Of a DNA stretch of 47,005 bases, positions 16,654 through 25,026 are shown one piece after another. The stretch lies in assembly GCA_031323845.1 (NCBI GenBank), contig JAVIYP010000017.1, positions 1-47,005 of the forward strand, written 5' to 3'. A program made the translations under genes and the position numbers. Position 1 is the stretch's first letter, and each line of letters begins with the position of its first letter. This DNA comes from PUPG01 sp031323845 (lineage in GTDB: Bacteria > Bacteroidota > Bacteroidia > Bacteroidales > UBA7960). Under the pieces are notes generated by a model. That model ran no database searches. It had not been told where the DNA came from and saw only the letters and a list, made by a program, of their open reading frames with translations.

Positions 16654-19600
16654 ATGAGTATTTTCAAAAGTGCAGTAAACAAACCCACGACCACCGTCAT
16701 GATCTTCCTGGCGGTGATCGTTATGGGCATATATTCGCTGGTTTACATCCCCATTGACCTGTTTCCGGAGATGGAGCCTCCCTTCGTCTCCGTAATGACA
16801 ACCTATCCGGGGGCCAATGCCAGCGATGTGGAAACCAACATAACCCGGCCGCTTGAAGATGCCTTCAACACCGTGGAGAACCTCAAGGAAATCAGCTCTG
16901 TCTCGAGCGACAATTTCAGCATCATCAGTCTTGAATTTGACTGGGACACCGACCTGAACGAGGCATCCAACGACATCAGGGATGCCATCGACCTTATGTA
17001 TGACGCTCTTCCTGATGGCGCCAACCGGCCAAGCATCTTCAAGTTCAACCTGAGCATGATCCCGGTGGTGTTTTATGCCATCACTGCCGAAGAAAGCTAT
17101 GAAGGCCTGGAAAAAATCCTGGAAGAAAGGATCATCAACCCCCTGAACCGCATCGAAGGCATTGGTTCCGCCAACCTCATCGGGGCACCTAAAAGACGGA
17201 TCTATGTAGAAGCCGACCCCGTCAAGCTCGAGGCATACAACCTGAGCATTGAACAGATAGGCAACGCCATACAGGCTGAAAACATGAACCTTCCTGCCGG
17301 TAACATCAAGATGGGACAAATGGACTATCAGCTCAGGGTTGAGGGGGAGTTCAGGGAAAGTTTCGAGCTGAACGACCTGGTTGTGGGTCATTTCAGGGGT
17401 GCTTCGGTATATCTGAAAGATGTTGCAGAGGTCAGGGACGGACTCCGTGACCTCTCACAGGAAGAACGCATCAACGGTCAACAGGGCGTTCGCCTGTTTG
17501 TGATGAAACAGTCGGGAGCCAATACGGTGCGCATTGCGAGGGAGGTGCGTGCCAGCATGGAAGAGCTGTCAAAAGACCTGCCGCCCGACATCAGGGTCAG
17601 CGAAATACTCGACACGTCGAGGTTCATCAGGGATGCCGTCAGCAACCTCACGCAAACGCTCATGTGGGCACTTTTCTTTGTGGTGCTGGTGGTGCTCTTT
17701 TTTCTTGGGAAATGGAGGGCAACGTTTATTGTGATGATCACCATACCCATTTCTCTGATCGTTACCTTTATCTACCTCTTTATTACGGGGGGTTCACTCA
17801 ATATCATATCGCTGGCCTCCATGTCCATTGCGCTGGGGATGGTGGTTGACGATGCCATTGTTGTGCTGGAAAACATTTCACGGCACATCGAACGCGGCAC
17901 CAGTCCGCGCGAAGCCGCCATATACGCCACCAATGAAGTGTGGCTTTCGGTGATCATCACCACGCTGGTGATCGTGGCCGTATTTTTCCCGCTGACGCTT
18001 GTGGGAGGCATGACCGGTGTCTATTTTAAACAACTCGGGTGGATCGTCTCCATCACCGTGGTAACTTCTACCCTGGCGGCTATAAGTCTTACACCCATGC
18101 TTTCGTCGAAGCTGCTTGGCTTAAAGGCCCGGAAAAGATTGCCGGCGCGTATTTCCCATGCCAAAACCATTGACCCGCTGCTGCGCACGCTCGAAGGTTT
18201 TTACGAAGCAACCATAAACGTAGCACTCCGGAACAAAAAGAAAGTGGTCTTAGCTGCCATGGCTGTCTTTGTGGCCTCGCTCTTCCTGTTACGCTTCATC
18301 AGCATGGAGTTTATGCCGGAGGCGGACGAGAGCCGGCTGTCGGCAAGCATCGAGCTCACCAACGGGCTAAGGGTGGAGGAAACCATCAAAATCTCTCATC
18401 AGATTGAGAACATAATCAACGAGAAGTACCCGGAAGTGGAAATCCTGTCGGTGTCGGCCGGTGCCGATGAAGAGGGGGGCTTTCTGGCCATGTTTACCCA
18501 GACCGGGCCAAACATGATCAACCTGATGATGCGCCTGTCGGATGTTGGCGAAAGGGAACGTTCGGTGTGGGAGCTTGCCGATAACCTCCGGAGAGACCTG
18601 GAACAGATCCCGGAAATTGTAGAGTTCTCTGTTTCGACCGGCGGCGGTGCCGGGGCCGGTACAACCGTTGACGTGGAGATATTCGGATTCGACTTCAGCA
18701 CGACAACCGCACTGGCTGAAGAGCTGCGCACCGCCATTGCCGCTATTCCCGGGGCCGAAGATGTGCAGATCAGCCGCAAGGACGAAAGAGCCGAGCTTCA
18801 GCTGGTACTCGACCGGAAGAAGCTTGCCGAAAACGGACTGAACACTTCCATGGTGGCATCAGCATTGCGTAACAGGGTAACCGGCATGACCGCTTCCTTT
18901 CTCCGGGAAGAAGGCGACGAATACGATATTGTGGTAAGATACAAGGAAGATTACCGCAACTCTTTGTCCGACATTGAGTCCATTATGGTAACCAACCAGC
19001 TGGGAGACCGCGTGAAGCTCGGTGAGCTTGGAGAGATCCAGGAGTACTGGAATCCGCCAAACATTGAACGCAAGCGGCGCGAACGGGTGGTTACCGTGTC
19101 GGCGGTGCCCTCGGGGATCTCGCTGGGCGACCTTGCCTCTGAAATCAATTCGGTGATCAGGACAACCGAAATCCCGCCGGGAGTCATGGTTAACATTGGC
19201 GGTGATTACGAGGAGATGATGGATTCGTTCATGGACCTCGGGTTGCTGCTGGTGATCAGCATCATCCTTGTTTTCCTGGTCATGGCTTCGCAGTTCGAAT
19301 CACTGGTGCTGCCCTTTGTGATCATGTTTTCCATACCGTTTTCCTTCACCGGGGTAATTCTTGCACTGCTGGTGACCAACACCACGCTGAGCCTTATCGC
19401 AGGACTCGGGGCCGTGCTTCTCATAGGAATTGTGGTGAAAAACGGCATCGTGCTGATAGACTACATAAACCTGATGCGCGACAGGGGTATGGCGCTCAAC
19501 AAAGCCATTGCCTATGCGGGCAAGATGCGTTTGAGGCCGGTGCTGATGACAGCACTGACGACCATGCTGGCGATGCTCCCGCTTGCCGTAAGCACAGGAG

Positions 19601-19782
19601 AAGGCTCCGAGATCTGGAGCCCGATGGGCATCACCCTGATCGGCGGACTTGCCTTTTCCACACTCGTGACCCTGGTGCTGGTGCCGGTGATCTATGGCAT
19701 CGTTTCCCGCAGAGGCGAAAGGGATAAGCTGAGAAAGGTCCGGGAAAAATTTACGTTCATGAACGGAGCGGTAGCCGGATAA
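16654..19782 (+). CDS. RND-family inner-membrane efflux pump (AcrB-like)
   Basis: The 1042-residue pump has the 12-TM, two-large-loop RND layout. The proton relay of drug-type (HAE) pumps is present: Asp399-Asp400 in TM4 (GMVVDDAIVVLEN) and Lys929 in TM10 (GIVVKNGIVLIDY). Heavy-metal RND pumps usually lack the paired aspartates, so export of organic compounds is more likely. Other hallmarks are the N-terminal PTTTVMIFLAVIVMGIYSL, IPIDLFPEMEPPFVSV and TYPGANASDVE. It is the third gene of a tight tripartite operon; the substrate is unknown. Confidence 0.95.
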   Translation: MSIFKSAVNKPTTTVMIFLAVIVMGIYSLVYIPIDLFPEMEPPFVSVMTTYPGANASDVETNITRPLEDAFNTVENLKEISSVSSDNFSIISLEFDWDTDLNEASNDIRDAIDLMYDALPDGANRPSIFKFNLSMIPVVFYAITAEESYEGLEKILEERIINPLNRIEGIGSANLIGAPKRRIYVEADPVKLEAYNLSIEQIGNAIQAENMNLPAGNIKMGQMDYQLRVEGEFRESFELNDLVVGHFRGASVYLKDVAEVRDGLRDLSQEERINGQQGVRLFVMKQSGANTVRIAREVRASMEELSKDLPPDIRVSEILDTSRFIRDAVSNLTQTLMWALFFVVLVVLFFLGKWRATFIVMITIPISLIVTFIYLFITGGSLNIISLASMSIALGMVVDDAIVVLENISRHIERGTSPREAAIYATNEVWLSVIITTLVIVAVFFPLTLVGGMTGVYFKQLGWIVSITVVTSTLAAISLTPMLSSKLLGLKARKRLPARISHAKTIDPLLRTLEGFYEATINVALRNKKKVVLAAMAVFVASLFLLRFISMEFMPEADESRLSASIELTNGLRVEETIKISHQIENIINEKYPEVEILSVSAGADEEGGFLAMFTQTGPNMINLMMRLSDVGERERSVWELADNLRRDLEQIPEIVEFSVSTGGGAGAGTTVDVEIFGFDFSTTTALAEELRTAIAAIPGAEDVQISRKDERAELQLVLDRKKLAENGLNTSMVASALRNRVTGMTASFLREEGDEYDIVVRYKEDYRNSLSDIESIMVTNQLGDRVKLGELGEIQEYWNPPNIERKRRERVVTVSAVPSGISLGDLASEINSVIRTTEIPPGVMVNIGGDYEEMMDSFMDLGLLLVISIILVFLVMASQFESLVLPFVIMFSIPFSFTGVILALLVTNTTLSLIAGLGAVLLIGIVVKNGIVLIDYINLMRDRGMALNKAIAYAGKMRLRPVLMTALTTMLAMLPLAVSTGEGSEIWSPMGITLIGGLAFSTLVTLVLVPVIYGIVSRRGERDKLRKVREKFTFMNGAVAG

Positions 19783-20022
19783 ACAGGGAATTTCACCTGC
19801 CGGAAGAACACTGGTGGATTATCATGACAGGAGGAAGAAACCTGTAAACAGCCGGAAGCTCGAAGCTCGAAGGAAGAAAGAGAGGTCGGAAAAGTATTGT
19901 TTATTTGTTTAATCGTTTATTTGCTGGTTTTTTCTTTGTGAAGGATTAGGAGTTCGAAGTTTATTTCAACCGCAGTGAGAAACCTGCCAGGAAGTCTGAA
20001 GTCGAAGGCCGGAGGTCAGAAA

Positions 20023-20050
20023 TCTGACATCTGACTTCTGAATTCTGACT
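20023..20050. repeat. Period-7 tandem repeat
   Basis: Four 7-base units read TCTGACA, TCTGACT, TCTGAAT, TCTGACT. The first unit also forms the right arm of an inverted repeat with GTCAGA two bases upstream. Confidence 0.75.
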
Positions 20051-20105
20051 TCCATTCAACCTCTAAGGCATAGACACAAGATGCAGATATCCAACTACAT
20101 AAGAA
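20050..20105 (+). repeat. A/C-rich leader element, copy B
   Basis: TTCCATTCAACCTCTAAGGC, then ATAGACACAAGATGCAGATA and CCAACTACATA, closely match copy C 235 bases downstream and, less closely, copy A before tolC. No gene directly follows this copy, so it looks like a duplicated remnant of the P-II leader or of a lost gene's upstream region. Confidence 0.65.
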
Positions 20106-20213
20106 ATTGCAAACACATAAACCGGGCACTTGCAAACTCGGCGAAGACAAACGCCAATGCTGAAAATGTTAACGCACAGGAGCATGCTTATACGAATACT
20201 GTCAGGAAACCGG

Positions 20214-20269
20214 ACATCTGCACATCTTCACATTTGCACATCTGCACATTTTCACATCTGCACATCCAA
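20214..20269. repeat. Period-8 repeat, ACATCTGC family, copy 2
   Basis: Seven successive units read ACATCTGC, ACATCTTC, ACATTTGC, ACATCTGC, ACATTTTC, ACATCTGC, ACATCCAA. It stands about 80 bases upstream of the P-II-like ATG, matching the placement of copy 1 relative to tolC. Confidence 0.85.
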
Positions 20270-20284
20270 CATCTAACCTCTAAT

Positions 20285-20350
20285 TTCCATTCAGCCTCTT
20301 AGGCATAAACACAAAACACAGACAACCAACCACATACATAAATATAAACA
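20285..20350 (+). repeat. A/C-rich leader element, copy C (before the P-II-like gene)
   Basis: TTCCATTCAGCCTCTTAGGC is followed by ATAAACACAAAACACAGACA and an A/C-rich tail that runs into the ATG. It shares its central ACACAAAACACAGACAA with the tolC leader. The placement in front of two functionally linked genes suggests a common 5' untranslated or regulatory sequence. Confidence 0.7.
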
Positions 20351-20351
20351 T

Positions 20352-20645
20352 ATGAAAGCAGTGATGATCATATTCAATCAGGCCAGCACGGAAAAGGTGG
20401 AGTTTATCCTGGATCGTTTACAGATCAGGGGTTACACCTGGTGGAATGACGTTCAGGGATGCGGCACCGACACCGGTGAACCGAGAAAGGGCACACATAC
20501 CTGGCCCGAAATGAACTCGGCAGTGATGGCCGTAGTGGCCGAAGAAAAAGTCAGTCCGATACTGGAGGCCATAAAAAAGCTCGACGAGATTAACAAGGAA
20601 GTGGGCGTTAGGGCTTTTGTCTGGAATATTGAAACAAGCTATTAA
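20352..20645 (+). CDS. P-II-like signalling protein linked to the RND pump
   Basis: The 97-residue product begins MKAVMIIFNQASTEKVEFIL and has a trimeric P-II/CutA-like ferredoxin-fold pattern: strand-helix-strand, a loop (GCGTDTGEPRKGTHTWPEMN) and strand AVMAVVAEEKVSPILEAIKK. The T-loop lacks the uridylylated Tyr of canonical GlnB, so it is not a classical nitrogen regulator. Small P-II-like proteins beside RND or metal-transport genes have been described as a subgroup (PII-NG type); assignment here is by resemblance and context. It probably binds a small ligand and modulates or senses the upstream efflux system. Confidence 0.8.
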   Translation: MKAVMIIFNQASTEKVEFILDRLQIRGYTWWNDVQGCGTDTGEPRKGTHTWPEMNSAVMAVVAEEKVSPILEAIKKLDEINKEVGVRAFVWNIETSY

Positions 20646-20656
20646 TCAATTTTTCT

Positions 20657-20664
20657 TATTTTTG
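20657..20664 (+). promoter_or_regulatory. -7 box upstream of the lipid kinase gene
   Basis: TATTTTTG is an exact match to TAnnTTTG. A possible TTG lies 25 bases upstream, which is longer than the usual 19-21. The transcript would start near 20671, about 50 bases before the lipid kinase ATG. Confidence 0.4.
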
Positions 20665-20723
20665 CAGTTCGCAAAAAACGGCTTCTTTCAGGGGCGGTTA
20701 TTTGCTTCACGAACAGAACTGTT

Positions 20724-21644
20724 ATGAAAGAATGGTTGGTGATAGTGAACCCCAACGCCGGTATCGGTAAAGCCGAAAGAGACTGGCCCCGGATATCCGT
20801 ACTGCTTGATAAACACGGCTTCGACTATCACGCCGTATTAACCAAAGGCCCCCTGCATGCCATCGATCTGGTGGTGGAATATGTAAAGCTTGGCTACCGG
20901 AAAATCATCGTCGTGGGCGGTGATGGCACCATGAATGAGGTAGTGAACGGCATTTTCACACAAAAAACCGCACCCACAACTGACATAAGCCTGGGCATGG
21001 TGTCGGTGGGCACAGGCAACGACTGGGGAAGGACCTACGACATCCCCATGGATTATGACAAAGCGATCAGCGTTCTGAAAAAAAGAAACACCCTGCTGCA
21101 GGATGCCGGAACCGTCAGCTACTTCAACAGCACCCGGAAAAAAGAACGTTTTTTTATCAATATGGCAGGGCTGGGGTTTGACGCCCTGGTGGCCCAAAAA
21201 ACCAACGCCGACAAAATCAGGGGAAGAGGCAACCCCATGCTTTACCTCGTCAACCTGATCAGTTCGCTTTTTATCTATAAGTCATGCGGCATTAAGGTAT
21301 CGGTTGACGGGAAGGTGCTGCGCGACAAAATCTTCAGCATCAGCATCGGTATAGGTCAATACAACGGAGGAGGCATGCGCCAGGCCCCGGATGCAAAAAC
21401 TGACGACGGCCTGTTTGATGTCACGATCATACGGGATATCTCCAGGCTTTCCGTCATTGCCAGCGTCAGAAGACTGTACAACGGCACTATAAAACAACAT
21501 AAGCGGGTGGCAAGCTTTGTCGGAAAGCAAATACTCATCGAAGCAGAACAACCCATTCTGCTCGAAACTGACGGGGAATCCCTGGGTAATTCACCGTTTG
21601 AGTTCAATATTGTTCCAAAAAGTGTCAGGGTCATCGTAAACTGA
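20724..21644 (+). CDS. Diacylglycerol kinase-family lipid kinase (YegS/BmrU/DgkB-like)
   Basis: The 306-residue soluble kinase has the DAGK catalytic domain near its N-terminus: VNPNAGIGKAERDW (nucleotide loop) and VVGGDGTMNEVVNGIF, the family signature, with GMVSVGTGNDWGRTY following. The C-terminal beta domain includes APDAKTDDGLFDVTIIRD. Members phosphorylate diacylglycerol, sphingoid or related lipids; which one is used here is unknown. It is followed 96 bases later by the glycyl-tRNA synthetase gene. Confidence 0.93.
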   Translation: MKEWLVIVNPNAGIGKAERDWPRISVLLDKHGFDYHAVLTKGPLHAIDLVVEYVKLGYRKIIVVGGDGTMNEVVNGIFTQKTAPTTDISLGMVSVGTGNDWGRTYDIPMDYDKAISVLKKRNTLLQDAGTVSYFNSTRKKERFFINMAGLGFDALVAQKTNADKIRGRGNPMLYLVNLISSLFIYKSCGIKVSVDGKVLRDKIFSISIGIGQYNGGGMRQAPDAKTDDGLFDVTIIRDISRLSVIASVRRLYNGTIKQHKRVASFVGKQILIEAEQPILLETDGESLGNSPFEFNIVPKSVRVIVN

Positions 21645-21740
21645 ACCCGGGAACGGCCGCAACAGGACATGTAGCATTGGCAGGACTGCGTTTTTACATT
21701 CAGAACCGGAGAAATTTATTTGAGAATATTTTAAACGAAC

Positions 21741-23270
21741 ATGACAACACAAGAGGATGCTTTTAAAAAGATCATAGCGCATTGTAAGGAGTATGGTTTT
21801 ATATTTCCGTCGAGCGAGATTTATGATGGGTTGAGTGCCGTGTATGACTATGGTCAGAATGGTGTGGAGCTCAAAAACAACATCAGGGATTACTGGTGGA
21901 AGTCGATGGTTCAATACCACGACAACATTCTTGGACTGGACGCTGCCATCTTTATGCATCCGGCTGTGTGGAAGGCCTCCGGCCATGTTGACGCATTCAA
22001 CGACCCGCTGATCGACAATAAAGACTCCAAAAAAAGATACCGCGCAGATGTGCTTATCGAAGATCACATTGCAAAGCTGGAAGAGAAAGTAGAGAAAGAG
22101 GTCGCCAAGGCGGCAAAGCGCTTCGGGGAGAGTTTCGACGAACAACTATTCCGCGATACCAATCCGCGTGTGCAGGACAATCGCAAAAAAATCCAAGACA
22201 TCAGCAAGCGCTTTGTGGCTGCCCTTGAGGCAGACCGCCTGGACGACATCAAGGCGCTTATTGAGGAACTCGGCATTGTGTGCCCGGTCTCCGGCTCGCG
22301 CAACTGGACCGATGTTCGTCAGTTTAACCTGATGTTCAGCTCCCGGATGGGTTCAACGGGCGACAGTGCTTCGGTGGTGTATCTGCGGCCCGAGACGGCA
22401 CAGGGCATCTTTGTCAACTACCTCAACGTTCAGAAAACAGGAAGGCAAAAACTGCCTTTCGGTATTGCGCAGGTCGGAAAAGCTTTCCGCAACGAAATCG
22501 TTGCACGACAGTTTATCTTCAGGATGCGCGAGTTTGAACAAATGGAAATGCAGTTCTTTGTCAGACCCGGCCAGGAAAAAGAATGGTACGAGTACTGGAA
22601 AAAAGAACGTATGCGCTGGCACCTGGCACTGGGCATCCCGGAAGACCAATTCAGAATCCACGAACACGAAAAGCTGGCGCATTACGCCAATGCCGCCGTT
22701 GACATAGAGTTTAAATTCCCCTTTGGGTTCAGGGAGGTGGAAGGCATCCATTCCCGTACCGACTTTGACCTGTCGGCACACCAGGAACACTCGGGGAAAA
22801 AACTGCACTACTTTGACCCTGAAACCAACGAAAGCTATGTGCCCTACGTGGTGGAAACCTCCATCGGGCTCGACCGCATGTTTCTTGCCGTGGTTAGTCA
22901 TGCTTATCGCGAAGAAACCCTTGACGACGGCAGCGAACGGGTGGTTATGAACATTCCGCCGGCACTGGCCCCCGTTAAGGTCGCCGTGCTGCCCCTCGTG
23001 AAAAAAGACGGCCTCCCTGAAAAGGGAAGAGAGCTTTTCGACGCACTGAAATACGACTTTAACTGCCAGTACGAAGACAAGGACGCCATTGGCAGGCGCT
23101 ACCGCCGCCAGGATGCCATCGGCACGCCTTACTGCGTAACCATTGACCACCAAACGCTGGAAGACAACTCGGTGACGATTCGCGAAAGAGACAGCATGAA
23201 ACAGGAGCGCATCCCTATCGAAAAAACCGCCGTGATCGTTGGTGAACGCCTGAGGATCAAACCAAAATAA
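21741..23270 (+). CDS. glyQS: Glycine--tRNA ligase, homodimeric class II type
   Basis: The 509-residue enzyme charges tRNA-Gly. It is of the alpha2 type found in Bacteroidota, Gram-positives, archaea and eukaryotes, not the alpha2-beta2 bacterial form. Diagnostic elements are GSRNWTDVRQFNLMF, YLRPETAQGIFVNYLNV, motif 2 around FGIAQVGKAFRNEI and the motif 3 segment YVVETSIGLDRMFLAV. The C-terminal anticodon-binding domain (about residues 415-509) is complete. Length is normal for the family. Confidence 0.97.
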   Translation: MTTQEDAFKKIIAHCKEYGFIFPSSEIYDGLSAVYDYGQNGVELKNNIRDYWWKSMVQYHDNILGLDAAIFMHPAVWKASGHVDAFNDPLIDNKDSKKRYRADVLIEDHIAKLEEKVEKEVAKAAKRFGESFDEQLFRDTNPRVQDNRKKIQDISKRFVAALEADRLDDIKALIEELGIVCPVSGSRNWTDVRQFNLMFSSRMGSTGDSASVVYLRPETAQGIFVNYLNVQKTGRQKLPFGIAQVGKAFRNEIVARQFIFRMREFEQMEMQFFVRPGQEKEWYEYWKKERMRWHLALGIPEDQFRIHEHEKLAHYANAAVDIEFKFPFGFREVEGIHSRTDFDLSAHQEHSGKKLHYFDPETNESYVPYVVETSIGLDRMFLAVVSHAYREETLDDGSERVVMNIPPALAPVKVAVLPLVKKDGLPEKGRELFDALKYDFNCQYEDKDAIGRRYRRQDAIGTPYCVTIDHQTLEDNSVTIRERDSMKQERIPIEKTAVIVGERLRIKPK

Positions 23271-23326
23271 TGTATTCAATATTTGGTTTCCTCGCCAATT
23301 AGTTGTAATATGCAGGTAGCTTTTGC

Positions 23327-24304
23327 ATGATGAAAACGCTGAAAGAAATTAAAACACCCGTTGAGGGCCATGTCAGTGCCTTCGAGTCCCGCTTCAGGGA
23401 TTCGATGAAGAGCAAGGTGCCCCTGCTTGACAAGATCACAAGGTATATCGTTAAGCGGAAGGGGAAACAGATCAGGCCGCTGTATGTGTTTTTTTCCGCC
23501 GGCATCTTCGGCGAAATTTCCGAAAAAACTTACCGTGCCGCCTCTCTCATTGAGCTTCTTCACACCGCGACGCTGATCCATGACGATGTGGTTGACGATT
23601 CCAACGAACGGCGCGGCTTTTTTTCTTTAAATGCACTTTGGAAAAACAAGATCTCGGTGCTTGTGGGCGATTATTTGCTTTCGCGCGGACTGTTGCTCAG
23701 TCTCGAAAATGAAGACTTTGAGCTTCTTAAGATCGTAACGGATTCCGTTCGGGAGATGAGTGAGGGTGAGCTTATGCAAATCGAGAAGGCACGAAAACTC
23801 GACATCGAAGAGGGCATCTATTTTGAGATCATACGCAAAAAAACCGCATCGCTGATCGCCTCCTGCCTGGCATGCGGGGCGGCATCTGCCGGCGCCTCAC
23901 CCGAAGAGGTGAAGCAGATGCACAGGATTGGCGAACTTGCGGGCATCGCCTTTCAGATAAAGGACGACATCATGGATTTTGACCTCAGCGGGAACAAAGG
24001 AAAGCCCACAGGCTCCGACATCCGTGAAAGGAAGATGACACTCCCGCTGATATACCTTATCAACCAGGCATCCTACCTGGAAAAGAGAAAAATCATCAAT
24101 ACCGTAAAAAATTACAACCACGACGCCGCAAAAGTGGCCGGCCTTATGGAAATGGTGCAGGAAAAGGGAGGAATCGACTATGCCACCCGGCACATGCATG
24201 CGTATAAAGATCAGGCCGTTGAGCTGTTGTGCAGCCTGCCCGAGTCACCCAGCCGCCAGTCGCTGGAAGACCTCATCATTTTTACGGTAAACCGGGATCT
24301 CTGA
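23327..24304 (+). CDS. Polyprenyl (all-trans) diphosphate synthase
   Basis: The 325-residue trans-prenyltransferase condenses isopentenyl diphosphate onto allylic diphosphates, most likely to make the menaquinone side chain. First aspartate-rich motif: LIHDDVVDDSNERRG; second: IAFQIKDDIMDFDLSGNKGK. GKQIRPLYVFFSAG is the substrate-binding lysine-arginine region. Chain length (octa-, hepta-) cannot be read with certainty. It starts 56 bases after glyQS and ends 14 bases from the convergent MscS-like gene. Confidence 0.92.
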   Translation: MMKTLKEIKTPVEGHVSAFESRFRDSMKSKVPLLDKITRYIVKRKGKQIRPLYVFFSAGIFGEISEKTYRAASLIELLHTATLIHDDVVDDSNERRGFFSLNALWKNKISVLVGDYLLSRGLLLSLENEDFELLKIVTDSVREMSEGELMQIEKARKLDIEEGIYFEIIRKKTASLIASCLACGAASAGASPEEVKQMHRIGELAGIAFQIKDDIMDFDLSGNKGKPTGSDIRERKMTLPLIYLINQASYLEKRKIINTVKNYNHDAAKVAGLMEMVQEKGGIDYATRHMHAYKDQAVELLCSLPESPSRQSLEDLIIFTVNRDL

Positions 24305-24318
24305 CAGGAATTGTCCGG

Positions 24319-25026
24319 CTATTCCAACATGCCTTCCAGTAATTTCCGCAGCTTTTCCTCTACTTGCACAGTCTGCGAACGGATGTGGGTGAAATAGGTA
24401 ACATGCACACGATAGCGGCTTCCGGAGTCTTTACTAAGCTGCACTATGGGTTGAGGACTGATGATCCAGGGCATGGTCAGCAAAGCATCGCTGACCCGTT
24501 CTTTTGCTTCTTCAGGCTCCAGCCCCACAGGCACAGGAAGTTCCAGCTGATGCGGCAGCATGTCCTCGTCTTCCGGAGGTAAAATGAACAACTCGTTGCT
24601 CATGCGCGAATACGGGATCTTAACACTTTCCCCGGCGCTGTTGATGAGCTCCATGTACAGCGTGCCAAGCTTTTTTACCCTCCCTTCAACAAAAGGCGTC
24701 TTGATGTATTGCCCTTGTTCGATGGATTTTTCTGTTTTCAGCAGCACTCCAGCCAAAAAGTCGCGGAACACGTACCAGGCTAGTCCGACAATGACCAGTA
24801 TGGCCATCACCACAATGATGAGGTCGTAATAGAAATGCCCTCCGAAGATGATGTAAGCTCCCCAAAAGGCAAAAGCAAGCCAGGAGGCCAGCTGAATAAC
24901 GGGCAGAAAAGAAAACAGGTCGGGCCGGAGCAACTTCCTTCGGGTAAGGGTCATGCCCATTCGGTACAGCAACCTGAACAGGACAAACAGCAGCAAGCCC
25001 GTCAGTATGAATACAAGCAGGTTCAT
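24319..25026 (-). CDS. Short MscS-like mechanosensitive channel protein
   Basis: The 235-residue product has about three N-terminal TM segments (about residues 2-20, 38-60, 66-88) and an MscS-like beta domain: VFRDFLAGVLLKTEKSIEQG, YIKTPFVEGRVKKLGTLYME and VKIPYSRMSN correspond to the region after the pore helix. The Gly/Ala-rich TM3 pore helix of canonical MscS is poorly conserved, so gating or conductance may differ. Its ATG overlaps the stop codon of the SLC12-ATPase fusion by four bases (ATGA), which implies translational coupling and a shared job in ion or osmotic balance. Confidence 0.82.
   Translation of the reverse strand: MNLLVFILTGLLLFVLFRLLYRMGMTLTRRKLLRPDLFSFLPVIQLASWLAFAFWGAYIIFGGHFYYDLIIVVMAILVIVGLAWYVFRDFLAGVLLKTEKSIEQGQYIKTPFVEGRVKKLGTLYMELINSAGESVKIPYSRMSNELFILPPEDEDMLPHQLELPVPVGLEPEEAKERVSDALLTMPWIISPQPIVQLSKDSGSRYRVHVTYFTHIRSQTVQVEEKLRKLLEGMLE

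Larger units (their letters stand above)
19783..20351. other. Repeat-rich intergenic region between the RND pump and P-II-like gene
   Basis: These 569 bases hold no convincing gene. They contain a GAAGCTC tandem near 19855, an inverted repeat GTCAGA/TCTGAC near 20015-20028, a four-unit 7-bp tandem (TCTGACN), an A/C-rich leader copy (near 20050), a seven-unit ACATCTGC-type array and a second leader copy just before the P-II-like gene. An open frame from 20081 translates the repeats into low-complexity His/Cys/Ser phrases and is not a real gene. Confidence 0.7.

Noticed and set aside
16654..19782. Heavy-metal (CzcA/CusA-type) RND pump
   Set aside because: The paired aspartates in TM4 and the Lys in TM10 are the drug-type relay; no His/Met-rich metal motifs were seen in the adaptor.
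20081..20302. Small gene encoding a His/Cys/Ser-rich peptide
   Set aside because: The frame runs through the 8-bp repeats and the translation simply follows the repeat; the same phrase appears from the mazG-side array on the other strand.
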